From Raineyella sp034933565 (lineage in GTDB: Bacteria > Actinomycetota > Actinomycetes > Propionibacteriales > Propionibacteriaceae), in assembly GCF_034933565.1 (NCBI RefSeq), contig NZ_JAYFNG010000036.1, forward strand, positions 1 to 64,000: 64,000 nucleotides of DNA, written 5' to 3'. Made by a program: the position numbers and the translations under genes. Below the pieces are notes generated by a model. It did no database searches. It had not been told where the DNA came from and saw nothing but the letters and a program-made list of their open reading frames with translations. Positions 57,788 through 64,000 of this stretch are shown here, piece after piece. The first letter of the stretch is position 1. Every line of letters starts with the position of its first letter.

Positions 57788-59710
57788 TCAGGCGTTGACC
57801 GGCTCGGCGGCGCCGGCGGTGATCAGCAGGGCCGGGTCGCCGACGGCGAGGGTGCTACCGGTGACCGCGCGCACCGCGCCGAGGCTGGCGGAGTTGGTCA
57901 CGATCATCACCACGGTCGGGTCGAAGCCGGCCTGCTCGACGGTGCTGAGGTCGACCAGGGCGAGCAGGTCGCCCTGCGCCACGTGCTGTCCACGGGTCAC
58001 CCCCGAGGTGAAGCCCTCGCCCTTCATCTGCACGGTGTCGATGCCGATGTGGACCAGGACCTCGATGCCGTCGTCGGACTTGATCCCGAACGCATGGCCG
58101 GTCCTCGTGGCGGCGATCACGGTGCCGGCGACCGGTGCGACGATCCGGCCGGTGGCCGGCAGGATGCCCACGCCCTGGCCCATCGCGCCGGAGGCGAAGA
58201 CCTTGTCCCTGACCTCGGCCAGCGGGACCGGGGTGCCGGCGACCGGGGCGGTGACGACGGCGTCACCGTACCCGGCGGCGCTGTCCGCGGTGGCGGTGGC
58301 GGTGGCCGGAGACGTGGCGGTGGTCGCGGCGCCGGTCACCGGGGCCTGGGCAGCGTCCTTCTCCTCGCGGGGGCAGAAGAACAGGGTGAGCAGGAAGGCG
58401 ATGGCGACCGCGATGCCGGAGCCGATCAGCTGCAGGGTGAAGTTGCCGACGGCCATGTAGGCGGGCAGGCCGATCAGGGACGGGAAGACGAAGGCGTTGT
58501 TGGCGCTGCCACCGGCCGCGGCGATCGCCCCGCCGACGGCCCCACCGGCGATGCCGAAGTAGAAGGGGAGCTTGAGCGGGAGGTTCACACCGTAGATCGC
58601 CGGCTCGGTGATGCCGGCGAGCATCCCGGACAGGGCGGCGGGGCCGGCGACCTCACGACGCTTGGCGCTGCGGGTGCGGATGAAGACGGCGAGGGTGGCG
58701 GCGGCCTGGGCGAGGACGGCGGCGACCAGCGGGCCGCCGAGCAGGGTGTAGCCCTGGGTGGCGAGGTCGTTCATCATCAGCGGGACGAAGCCCCAGTGCA
58801 GGCCGAAGAGGACGAACACCTGCCAGAAGCCGCCCATGATGGCGCCGCCCAGCCACGGGGCGAAGTGGAAGATGGCGTTCACGCCGGCGGAGATCCCGTT
58901 GGCGGCGTAGGTGGTCAGCGGGCCGACGGTGAGCAGGACGAGCGGGACCATCACCAGCAGGACGATCAGCGGGGTGGTGAAGTTGCGGATCGCGTCCGGC
59001 AGCAGCCGGGCGAGGAAGCGCTCGAGGTAGCCCTGCAGCCACACGGCGATGATGATCGGGATGACCGAGCTGGCGTAGCTCGTCATCACCACCGGGATGC
59101 CGAAGAAGGTCACCGGGTCGGTCGAGGAGGCCAGCGCGACGATGCCCGGGTAGACCAGCGCGCCGGCGAGCGCCATCGCGGTCACGTGGTTGGCCCGGAA
59201 CCGCTTCGCAGCGGTGAGGGCCAGGAAGATCGGCAGGAAGTAGAACAGCGCGTCGGCCGAGGCGTTCAGGATGGCGTACGTGGTGGACGTCGCGTCCAGC
59301 CAGTGCAGGTTGGTGGCGAGGGCCAGGAAGGCCTTGAACAGGCCGGCACCGGCGAGCGGCCACAGGATCGGCTGGATGATGGCGCTGATCAGCTGGATGA
59401 ACCGGTTGAGGATGTTGCCCCTGGGCGCGTCGACCGAGGCGGCATCATCACCGCCGATCCGGGTGAAGCGGGTGAGCTCCTCGTAGACCTTCGGCACGTT
59501 GTTGCCGATCACGATCTGGTACTGGCCGCCGGCCTGCATCACGGTGATGACGCCGGGGAGCTTCTCGACCGCGCCGGTGTCGGCCTTCGAGGTGTCCTTC
59601 AGCGTCAGGCGCAGCCGGGTGGCGCAATGGGTGCCGGTGGCGATGTTCGCTTCGCCGCCCACCTCGTCGACGATCCGGTGGGCCAGATCGGCGTAGTTCA
59701 CGGTCCCCAT
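57788..59710 (-). CDS. bglF: PTS beta-glucoside transporter EIIBCA
   Basis: A 640-residue three-domain permease. EIIB (1-90) has the phospho-Cys in TGTHCATRLRLTLKD. EIIC (about 105-460) has about ten helices and the conserved GITEPAIYGVNLPLK. An Ala/Thr-rich linker leads to EIIA-Glc type (about 500-640) with active His in VLVHIGIDTVQMKGEGF. It imports and phosphorylates beta-glucosides. ATG at 59710 follows GGAGGA; the frame further up reads into the leader. Expression is set by the RAT/terminator switch just upstream. Confidence 0.95.
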   Translation of the reverse strand: MGTVNYADLAHRIVDEVGGEANIATGTHCATRLRLTLKDTSKADTGAVEKLPGVITVMQAGGQYQIVIGNNVPKVYEELTRFTRIGGDDAASVDAPRGNILNRFIQLISAIIQPILWPLAGAGLFKAFLALATNLHWLDATSTTYAILNASADALFYFLPIFLALTAAKRFRANHVTAMALAGALVYPGIVALASSTDPVTFFGIPVVMTSYASSVIPIIIAVWLQGYLERFLARLLPDAIRNFTTPLIVLLVMVPLVLLTVGPLTTYAANGISAGVNAIFHFAPWLGGAIMGGFWQVFVLFGLHWGFVPLMMNDLATQGYTLLGGPLVAAVLAQAAATLAVFIRTRSAKRREVAGPAALSGMLAGITEPAIYGVNLPLKLPFYFGIAGGAVGGAIAAAGGSANNAFVFPSLIGLPAYMAVGNFTLQLIGSGIAVAIAFLLTLFFCPREEKDAAQAPVTGAATTATSPATATATADSAAGYGDAVVTAPVAGTPVPLAEVRDKVFASGAMGQGVGILPATGRIVAPVAGTVIAATRTGHAFGIKSDDGIEVLVHIGIDTVQMKGEGFTSGVTRGQHVAQGDLLALVDLSTVEQAGFDPTVVMIVTNSASLGAVRAVTGSTLAVGDPALLITAGAAEPVNA

Positions 59711-59746
59711 CGGGAGTCCTCCTTGACTCTGGGCGGAAAACAAAAA

Positions 59747-59782
59747 AAGACCTGAAGCGCACTGGTGTGCACTTCAGGTCTT
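59747..59782 (-). terminator. Intrinsic terminator in bgl leader
   Basis: On the minus strand an 11-bp perfect stem (AAGACCTGAAG with CTTCAGGTCTT), extended by GCAC/GTGC around a four-base loop, is followed by TTTTTG and another T-rich stretch. It lies 37 bp before the permease start and is the terminator that BglG would relieve. Confidence 0.93.
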
Positions 59783-59803
59783 GCCTCCGCGGAGTAACAA
59801 TCC
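59777..59803 (-). promoter_or_regulatory. RAT (ribonucleic antiterminator) for BglG/LicT
   Basis: On the minus strand the sequence starts GGATTGTTACTCC and ends GGAGGCAAGACC. This agrees closely with known LicT/SacY RAT elements (GGATTGTTACT...GGCAAAACC). Its 3' end overlaps the first arm of the terminator by six bases, so RAT and terminator cannot fold together. Confidence 0.93.
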
Positions 59804-59834
59804 TGGTGAGCGGGAGACCCGCTCGTGGAACATG

Positions 59835-59863
59835 ACGTTACGCGACGCAGGCGCGGAACGCAA
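59835..59863 (-). promoter_or_regulatory. Promoter of the beta-glucoside operon
   Basis: Minus strand: -35 TTGCGT (59863-59858), 17-bp spacer, -10 TAACGT (59840-59835). It places the start about 25 bp before the RAT, the expected leader layout. Confidence 0.6.
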
Positions 59864-59928
59864 CCCTTCGGGGAGGGTCGGCTCCGGTGGTGTTCCGGAC
59901 GCTCCGGTGGTCCCGGACGTTGAGGGTC

Positions 59929-60054
59929 TCAGACGTTGATCCGGTGCACCTGGGTGCGGGTGTTGTTGGCGAGGAAGTTGCGGATCGTCGGGTACGTCGC
60001 GATCGCGAACGCCACCGTGACGGCGGGGAGGATGAAGGCGCTGATCCTGGTCAT
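59929..60054 (-). CDS. 41-residue single-helix membrane peptide
   Basis: The peptide begins MTRISAFILPAVTVAFAIAT, one membrane helix, and ends in a basic/Asn-rich tail (FLANNTRTQVHRINV). The ATG has AGGAGA six bases upstream. It lies 59 bp after the stop of the Rieske oxygenase gene on the same strand, so it may be an oxygenase-associated membrane anchor or simply a small unknown. Too short for family recognition. Confidence 0.62.
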   Translation of the reverse strand: MTRISAFILPAVTVAFAIATYPTIRNFLANNTRTQVHRINV

Positions 60055-60113
60055 GTCGGTCTCCTGGGGTTCCGGGCGGTGGGGGTCTTCAGGCGGTAGG
60101 GGCAGGCGTGGTT

Positions 60114-61397
60114 TCAGGCGGTGGGGTTCAGCCGGGTGGCGCGTTCCTCGGCGGCGTCCTCGCACATCGAGCGCCAGGTGGTGAGGGACACGTCCGGGCG
60201 GTAGAGACGCTCCGGCGGGGCGTCGGTCTCGTCGACCATCCAGGCGTCCTGGGCGGCGAACAGGCCGTGGAAGAACCACCGGACGAAGCCGAGGTACTTG
60301 GCCTTGAAGAGCAGGCTGCGGATGCCCGAGTCGAAGTTGACCATCAGGCCCACGTAGCGGTGGTGCTCGGCGTCGTACGGCACGTAGAACTCGTAGTGGA
60401 TGAAGTCGGGGTAGACGACGCGCAGCACACCCGGCAGCGACACCGAGACGAAGCCGGGGAAGTCCTGGGCGGCGATCTGCGGGTGCGGGGCCCTGGGGTT
60501 GCCGGTGTTGCTGATCGACTGCGTACCGTCGGTCGACGGCTTGATCCGGAACCGGCTCTCCCGCTGCGGGGGCCAGGTGCCGTAGCCGGGGAACTCGGCG
60601 GTCCAGTGCTGCTCGGTCTGCACCCGGAACAACCACCGGCCGCGCTTCTCCAGCGTGGTGAGGTTCCACACCGGCATCGACTTGAACCGGCGCCACATCG
60701 CGTTGCGGTGCAGGAACTTGGCGTGGCCCTCGTCGAAGCCGTTCTCGCAGGTCAGTCGCCAGTCGCCCTTGCGCACCTTGATCCGGCCGCCGAGGTTGAA
60801 CGCGGCGCCCCGCAGTTCCTCGGGGATCTGGTCGAGCAGCGGGGTGGGCTCCTCGCCGTCCGCGCCCATGTAGACCCAGATCAGATTGAGGTGCTCCTCG
60901 ACGGGGTAGGTCGCCACCGACACCTTGCCGCAGATCGGCGAGTCGGGGCCGTCGGTGATCACCGCGCCGAGCCGGCCGGTGGTCGTGTCGAAGGTCCAGC
61001 CGTGGTAGGCGCAGCTGATGGTGCCGTCGAACTCCTGGCTGCCGCACGACAGCGGCACCCCGCGGTGCGGGCAGCGGTCGTACAGAGCGTGCAGGCCGTT
61101 CGAGTCGCGGACCAGGACGATGTTCTCCCCGCACAGGGTGATCCGGACCGGGCGGCCCTCGGCGACGTTGCTGGACCAGGCCACCGGGTACCAGTAGCCG
61201 CGGAAGCCGAGCTCCGCCGCGTCGTACGCGGGCCAGGCTGCCCAGGTCTGACGACCGGGATAGCGGGCCTGGCGGCGCTTCTCCTCCTCGCCGGCGTGGC
61301 TCACCCGCTCCGCGGGAGCGTCCGTCTGCCCCCGCTCCCGTGCGGGAGTGTCCGTCTGCCCCCGCTCCCGTGCGGGAGCGTCCGTCTGCACTGTCAT
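60114..61397 (-). CDS. Rieske non-heme iron oxygenase (phenylpropionate/vanillate-type)
   Basis: A 427-residue oxygenase. The Rieske ligands lie in DRCPHRGVPLSCG and ISCAYHGWTF (about 105-135). The mononuclear iron site is ENGFDEGHAKFLHRN (about 225-239). The domain order and a single subunit suggest the demethylase/phenoxybenzoate-type group. Residues 1-30 contain a ten-residue repeat (TDAPARERGQ). No beta subunit or reductase is adjacent; the reductase at 39640 could serve, but that is speculative. ATG at 61397 with GGAGA upstream. Divergent from the TauE-like gene. Confidence 0.88.
   Translation of the reverse strand: MTVQTDAPARERGQTDTPARERGQTDAPAERVSHAGEEEKRRQARYPGRQTWAAWPAYDAAELGFRGYWYPVAWSSNVAEGRPVRITLCGENIVLVRDSNGLHALYDRCPHRGVPLSCGSQEFDGTISCAYHGWTFDTTTGRLGAVITDGPDSPICGKVSVATYPVEEHLNLIWVYMGADGEEPTPLLDQIPEELRGAAFNLGGRIKVRKGDWRLTCENGFDEGHAKFLHRNAMWRRFKSMPVWNLTTLEKRGRWLFRVQTEQHWTAEFPGYGTWPPQRESRFRIKPSTDGTQSISNTGNPRAPHPQIAAQDFPGFVSVSLPGVLRVVYPDFIHYEFYVPYDAEHHRYVGLMVNFDSGIRSLLFKAKYLGFVRWFFHGLFAAQDAWMVDETDAPPERLYRPDVSLTTWRSMCEDAAEERATRLNPTA
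61321..61380. repeat. 30-bp tandem duplication in the oxygenase N-terminus
   Basis: Two 30-bp units starting TCCGTCTGCCCCCGCTCCCG differ at one base, with partial copies on both sides. They encode the repeated ARERGQTD-type decapeptide ahead of the catalytic domain. Confidence 0.88.
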
Positions 61398-61570
61398 GTC
61401 TGGTCTCCTCGTGGTCGTACTCCGACGTGGTCTGTTCTCCGACGACTCCCGAATGGTGGGGGTGCGGCGAGTATTGCCCGGGCCGGCGGGAATTGGCCCG
61501 TGGCCGGGTCCGATGAGTGAACCCGAAGTGACGATGCCCCGGAATTCCTTGCCGACCATGGGTATTCGCA

Positions 61571-61584
61571 CCGGGAATTCCCGG
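61571..61584. promoter_or_regulatory. Palindromic candidate operator between divergent genes
   Basis: CCGGGAATTCCCGG is a perfect 14-bp palindrome, 30 bp before the TauE-like gene. Related words occur at 61541 (GGAATTCC) and near 61487 (GCGGGAATTGG), so up to three sites may serve the divergent oxygenase and exporter promoters. No regulator gene is adjacent. Confidence 0.45.
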
Positions 61585-61613
61585 TCCACCGCTCCCGCCA
61601 CCGGAGGAATCAC

Positions 61614-62360
61614 ATGGATGTCACCGCACAATTCGTCGGCGGGGTCGCCGGGCTCGCCGCCGCCCTGGTCAACACCGCGGTGGGGTCGGGGGCACTGGTC
61701 GCCCTGCCGCTGCTGGTGGTCCGCGACATCGACCCGCGGGCCGCGGTGATCGCGCTGTCGGTCGGGCTGTTGCCCGGCACCGTCTCGGGCACCTGGGCGT
61801 ACCGCCGCGAACTGGTCACCGCCGGCCGGGGCGCCTGGCTGCTGGCGCCCGCGGCCGCCCTCGGTGGAGCGCTGGGGGCCGGCCTGCTGGTGTGGATGCC
61901 GTCGGCGGTGTTCGCCGGAGTGGTGCCGTGGTTCATCCTCGCCGGTGCCCTGCTGATGGCCCTGCAGCCCCGGATCTCCGCGTCGTTCGGTCGATCGGCG
62001 TACGCCCTGCCCGGCTGGCTGACCCCGTTGCTCTTCGTCCTGCTGGGCGTGTACGGCGCTCTGCTCGGGGCCGGTCAGGGCCTGCTCACCCTCGCCCTGC
62101 TCGCGGTGCTGGGCAGTGGTCTGCAGGCCGCCAACGCGGTCAAGAACCTCACCAACGCCGCGACCAACCTGGTCGCTGCGATCCTGCTGATGGTGCGCGC
62201 CGACATCCCCTGGGCGCTCTGCGCCGGGATCGCTGTGGGGGGTGTCGCGGGCGGTCTGCTGGGGGCCCGGGTGGCCCGCCGGCTGCCCGACCGGGTGCTG
62301 CGCGGGGCCGTGGTGGGCATCGGTCTGGGCACCGCGGTCTGGGCCTTCGTCGCCTGGTGA
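61614..62360 (+). CDS. TauE/SafE-family sulfite exporter-like permease
   Basis: A 248-residue membrane protein with about eight helices and the family's two repeats. The first contains GGVAGLAAALVNTAVGSGALV, the second GVYGALLGAGQGLLTLALLA followed by AVKNLTNAATNLVAA. TauE/SafE proteins export sulfite, sulfonates or other organic anions. ATG with GGAGGA upstream. Next to an SsuA/NMT1-like ABC system and divergent from a Rieske oxygenase, it may belong to the catabolism of a sulfonated or aromatic compound (inference). Confidence 0.87.
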   Translation: MDVTAQFVGGVAGLAAALVNTAVGSGALVALPLLVVRDIDPRAAVIALSVGLLPGTVSGTWAYRRELVTAGRGAWLLAPAAALGGALGAGLLVWMPSAVFAGVVPWFILAGALLMALQPRISASFGRSAYALPGWLTPLLFVLLGVYGALLGAGQGLLTLALLAVLGSGLQAANAVKNLTNAATNLVAAILLMVRADIPWALCAGIAVGGVAGGLLGARVARRLPDRVLRGAVVGIGLGTAVWAFVAW

Positions 62361-62366
62361 TCCGTA

Positions 62367-62383
62367 TCACACTCGGTGTGTGA
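62367..62383. promoter_or_regulatory. Inverted repeat TCACAC-N5-GTGTGA
   Basis: Perfect six-base arms spaced by five bases, 7 bp after the TauE-like stop and 137 bp before the ABC receptor gene. It could be an operator for the ABC genes or part of a terminator; it lacks a T-run. Confidence 0.4.
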
Positions 62384-62519
62384 CGAAAATGGAAACGATC
62401 GATGTCAAATGCGGTTCGGTGACCGGACCGGGGGGCGCGGCCGATCCGGGAGGACCCGGCTAGCTTTCTCGGCAATCCCGTCGAAGGGCGGGCCCCCCAG
62501 CGATTCGGAGTCGACCGCA

Positions 62520-63497
62520 ATGAAGTCCTTCCGTCCATTCAAGACCGCTGCCGTCACTGCCTCGGGCCTGGTGCTCGTGGTCTCCATGGCCGCCTGCTCC
62601 CGTCCCGCCGACCACCAGGCCCAGGCAGCCGCCGACCAGACGACCCTGCGCGTCGGGGTGGGCATCGACGCGGCGTACGCCCCCTTCTTCGTGGCCGACG
62701 CCGAGGGGATGTTCTCCAAGGCCGGCCTGAAGGTCGAGCTGGTCCAGTTCGGCCGCGGCGGCGAGGCCGTCGACGCCGTGAACGCCGGCGAGATCAACAT
62801 CGCCGGCAACTCCGACACCACCACCAGCGCCCAGATGGCCTCCAGCGACAAGCTGCGGGCCATCGCCAGCTACGAGTCCTCCGGCCAGTACGTCAAGGCC
62901 GTCCTGCGTGACGGGGTGGCGGGGCCCAAGAACGTGAAGAAGCTCGGCTACGTCCAGGGCCTCAGCCAGATCGCCACCAACAAGTACCTCGAGGCCAACG
63001 GCATCGACCCGAAGAGTGTCGAACTGGTCGCCGCCGCCCCGGCCGACATGCCGGCGCTGCTGCGCCGCGGTGACATCGACGGCTACGTGATGTGGGAGCC
63101 GTGGCCGCAGACCGCGCTCGACCAGAAGATCGGTCACGTGGACGCCGCCTCGGCGGCGTTCGGCTTCTCCTACCACCACTGGCTGGTCACCAACGAGGCC
63201 TGGCTCTCCGGTCACGGGGATGCCGCCCAGAAGTTCACCAAGGTCCTCGACGAGGCCGCGAAGAAGACCGAGGCCGATCCCGCGCTGGCCGCCACGGTGA
63301 CGGAGAAGGCGGTGAAGATCAAGCCGGCCGACACCAAGGTCGCGATCGACCAGATCGACTTCGCGGTCCGGAGCCTCGACGCCGAGTCGGTGAAGAGCAC
63401 CACCGAGATCGTCGACTTCTACCAGAGCGTCGGCGCGATCAAGTCCCGGCCGGACCTGAACAAGGCGCTGGTCCTCGGCTGGTACAAGGGGGCCTGA
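62520..63497 (+). CDS. ABC transporter substrate-binding lipoprotein (SsuA/NMT1 type)
   Basis: A 325-residue lipoprotein receptor. The signal peptide ends in lipobox VVSMAAC at residue 26. The NMT1/SsuA-like domain begins TLRVGVGIDAAYAPFFVADA and includes AGEINIAGNSDTTTSAQMAS and GDIDGYVMWEPWPQTAL. Relatives bind taurine, alkanesulfonates, nitrate or aromatic carboxylates, and the ligand is undetermined. The ATG at 62520 has GGAG about 9 bases upstream. The ATPase gene follows after 3 bp. Confidence 0.9.
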   Translation: MKSFRPFKTAAVTASGLVLVVSMAACSRPADHQAQAAADQTTLRVGVGIDAAYAPFFVADAEGMFSKAGLKVELVQFGRGGEAVDAVNAGEINIAGNSDTTTSAQMASSDKLRAIASYESSGQYVKAVLRDGVAGPKNVKKLGYVQGLSQIATNKYLEANGIDPKSVELVAAAPADMPALLRRGDIDGYVMWEPWPQTALDQKIGHVDAASAAFGFSYHHWLVTNEAWLSGHGDAAQKFTKVLDEAAKKTEADPALAATVTEKAVKIKPADTKVAIDQIDFAVRSLDAESVKSTTEIVDFYQSVGAIKSRPDLNKALVLGWYKGA

Positions 63498-63500
63498 CCG

Positions 63501-64000
63501 ATGAGCACCGTCGTCGATCCGCCGGTGCGGGCCCAGGGCGTCTCGCTGCGGGTCCGTGACGCGGCGATCCGGTTCGGGGACTTCACCGCTGTCAGCGGCG
63601 TCGACCTGCAGGTCGAGCCGGGGGAGTTCGTCTGCCTGCTCGGCCCCAGCGGCTGCGGCAAGTCGACCCTGCTGTCCGCCCTGGCCGGCTTCGTCCCCCT
63701 CGCCGAGGGCTCGATCCACTGCGCCGACGAGCACGTCACCGGCAACAACAGCCACGCCGGGATGGTCTTCCAGAGCACCGAGGTGCTGTTCGACTGGATG
63801 ACCGCCGCCGAGAACGTGGGCTACGGCCCGCGGATGCACGGCGCGAGCGCCGATGCCCGGGCCCGGATCGCCGACCACTACCTGACGATGGTCGGCCTGG
63901 GGCACGCCCAGCACAAGTACCCGGGCGAGTTGTCCGGCGGGATGCGCCAGCGGGTCCAGATCGCCCGGGTGCTCGCCAACGAACCGCGGCTGATCCTGAT
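63501..64000 (+). CDS. ABC transporter ATP-binding protein (SsuB/TauB type), partial
   Basis: The first 166 codons of a nitrate/sulfonate/taurine-type importer ATPase; the gene continues past the window end. Walker A LLGPSGCGKSTLLSALAG, Q-loop MVFQSTEVLFDWMTAAENV and the signature LSGGMRQRVQIARVLAN are seen, and the sequence stops just at Walker B (EPRLIL). The permease should lie immediately downstream. Confidence 0.93.
   Translation, partial: MSTVVDPPVRAQGVSLRVRDAAIRFGDFTAVSGVDLQVEPGEFVCLLGPSGCGKSTLLSALAGFVPLAEGSIHCADEHVTGNNSHAGMVFQSTEVLFDWMTAAENVGYGPRMHGASADARARIADHYLTMVGLGHAQHKYPGELSGGMRQRVQIARVLANEPRLIL

Noticed and set aside
57737..59755. Plus-strand frame of 672 codons opposite the PTS permease
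   Set aside because: Antisense shadow of the EIIBCA gene, of acidic/Gly-rich composition with no domain signature.

Overview
The window is about 70% G+C and reads as a Gram-positive actinobacterial chromosome. Support comes from lipobox lipoproteins, many GTG/TTG starts, dense 4-bp ATGA/GTGA gene overlaps, PTS-linked sugar operons and NarL/FixJ-type two-component systems. Frequent CGTACG hexamers and the sugar, glycerone and aromatic-compound gene content suggest Propionibacteriales or Propionibacteriaceae. That placement is an inference from style and gene content, not from a marker gene. No rRNA, tRNA, CRISPR array or insertion sequence was recognised.

Layout. (1) 0-2.5 kb: a quinone-oxidoreductase-like enzyme and a universal stress protein, separated and flanked by short tandem repeats. 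(2) 2.6-8.8 kb: a complete ribose operon on the minus strand (LacI regulator, rbsA, rbsC, rbsB, rbsK, rbsD), with a textbook promoter and a 28-bp perfect palindromic operator in front of it. (3) 8.9-13.7 kb: a lipoprotein, a band-7 (SPFH) protein, an unknown gene and dhaKLM for PTS-driven dihydroxyacetone phosphorylation. (4) 13.9-25.7 kb: housekeeping and membrane genes. These include a DUF4203-like protein, a META lipoprotein, a GNAT enzyme, thioredoxin behind a CsoR-like operator, manA, a fatty-acid desaturase, a two-component system, a 3-hydroxyacyl-CoA dehydrogenase-like enzyme, two SPW-repeat proteins and cardiolipin synthase. (5) 25.7-32.75 kb: a frameshifted BRCT remnant beside a four-gene minus-strand cassette. 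Its genes are an SF1 HelD-like helicase, a ParA ATPase, an unknown protein with possible DNA-binding helical modules, and a PLD-nuclease/SF2 helicase with a DUF3427-like tail. This is the best candidate for an undescribed, probably defence-type, system. (6) 34.3-46.9 kb: an aromatic catabolic region. Its seven-gene minus-strand run matches the iacA-B-I-C-D-E-F order of indole-3-acetic-acid degradation clusters. A flavin reductase, an amidase, an MFS transporter, a FixJ-type response regulator and a PAS histidine kinase surround it. (7) 47.6-54.9 kb: a galactose locus (LacI regulator, galM, a eukaryotic-type UTP-sugar uridylyltransferase, galK) divergent from a sodium/sugar symporter, with three operator-like palindromes between them. 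(8) 55.4-59.9 kb: a beta-glucoside operon (EIIBCA, GH1 phospho-glucosidase, BglG/LicT antiterminator) preceded by a complete promoter, RAT and terminator switch. (9) 59.9-64.0 kb: a second Rieske oxygenase with a 41-residue membrane peptide, divergent from a TauE-like exporter and an ABC uptake system whose ATPase gene runs off the window.

Together the genes describe a saccharolytic bacterium that takes up ribose, dihydroxyacetone, galactose and beta-glucosides, and probably degrades plant-derived aromatics such as auxin. A recurring oddity is short tandem duplication (15-46 bp, 2-4 copies), found both between genes and in frame inside enzymes.
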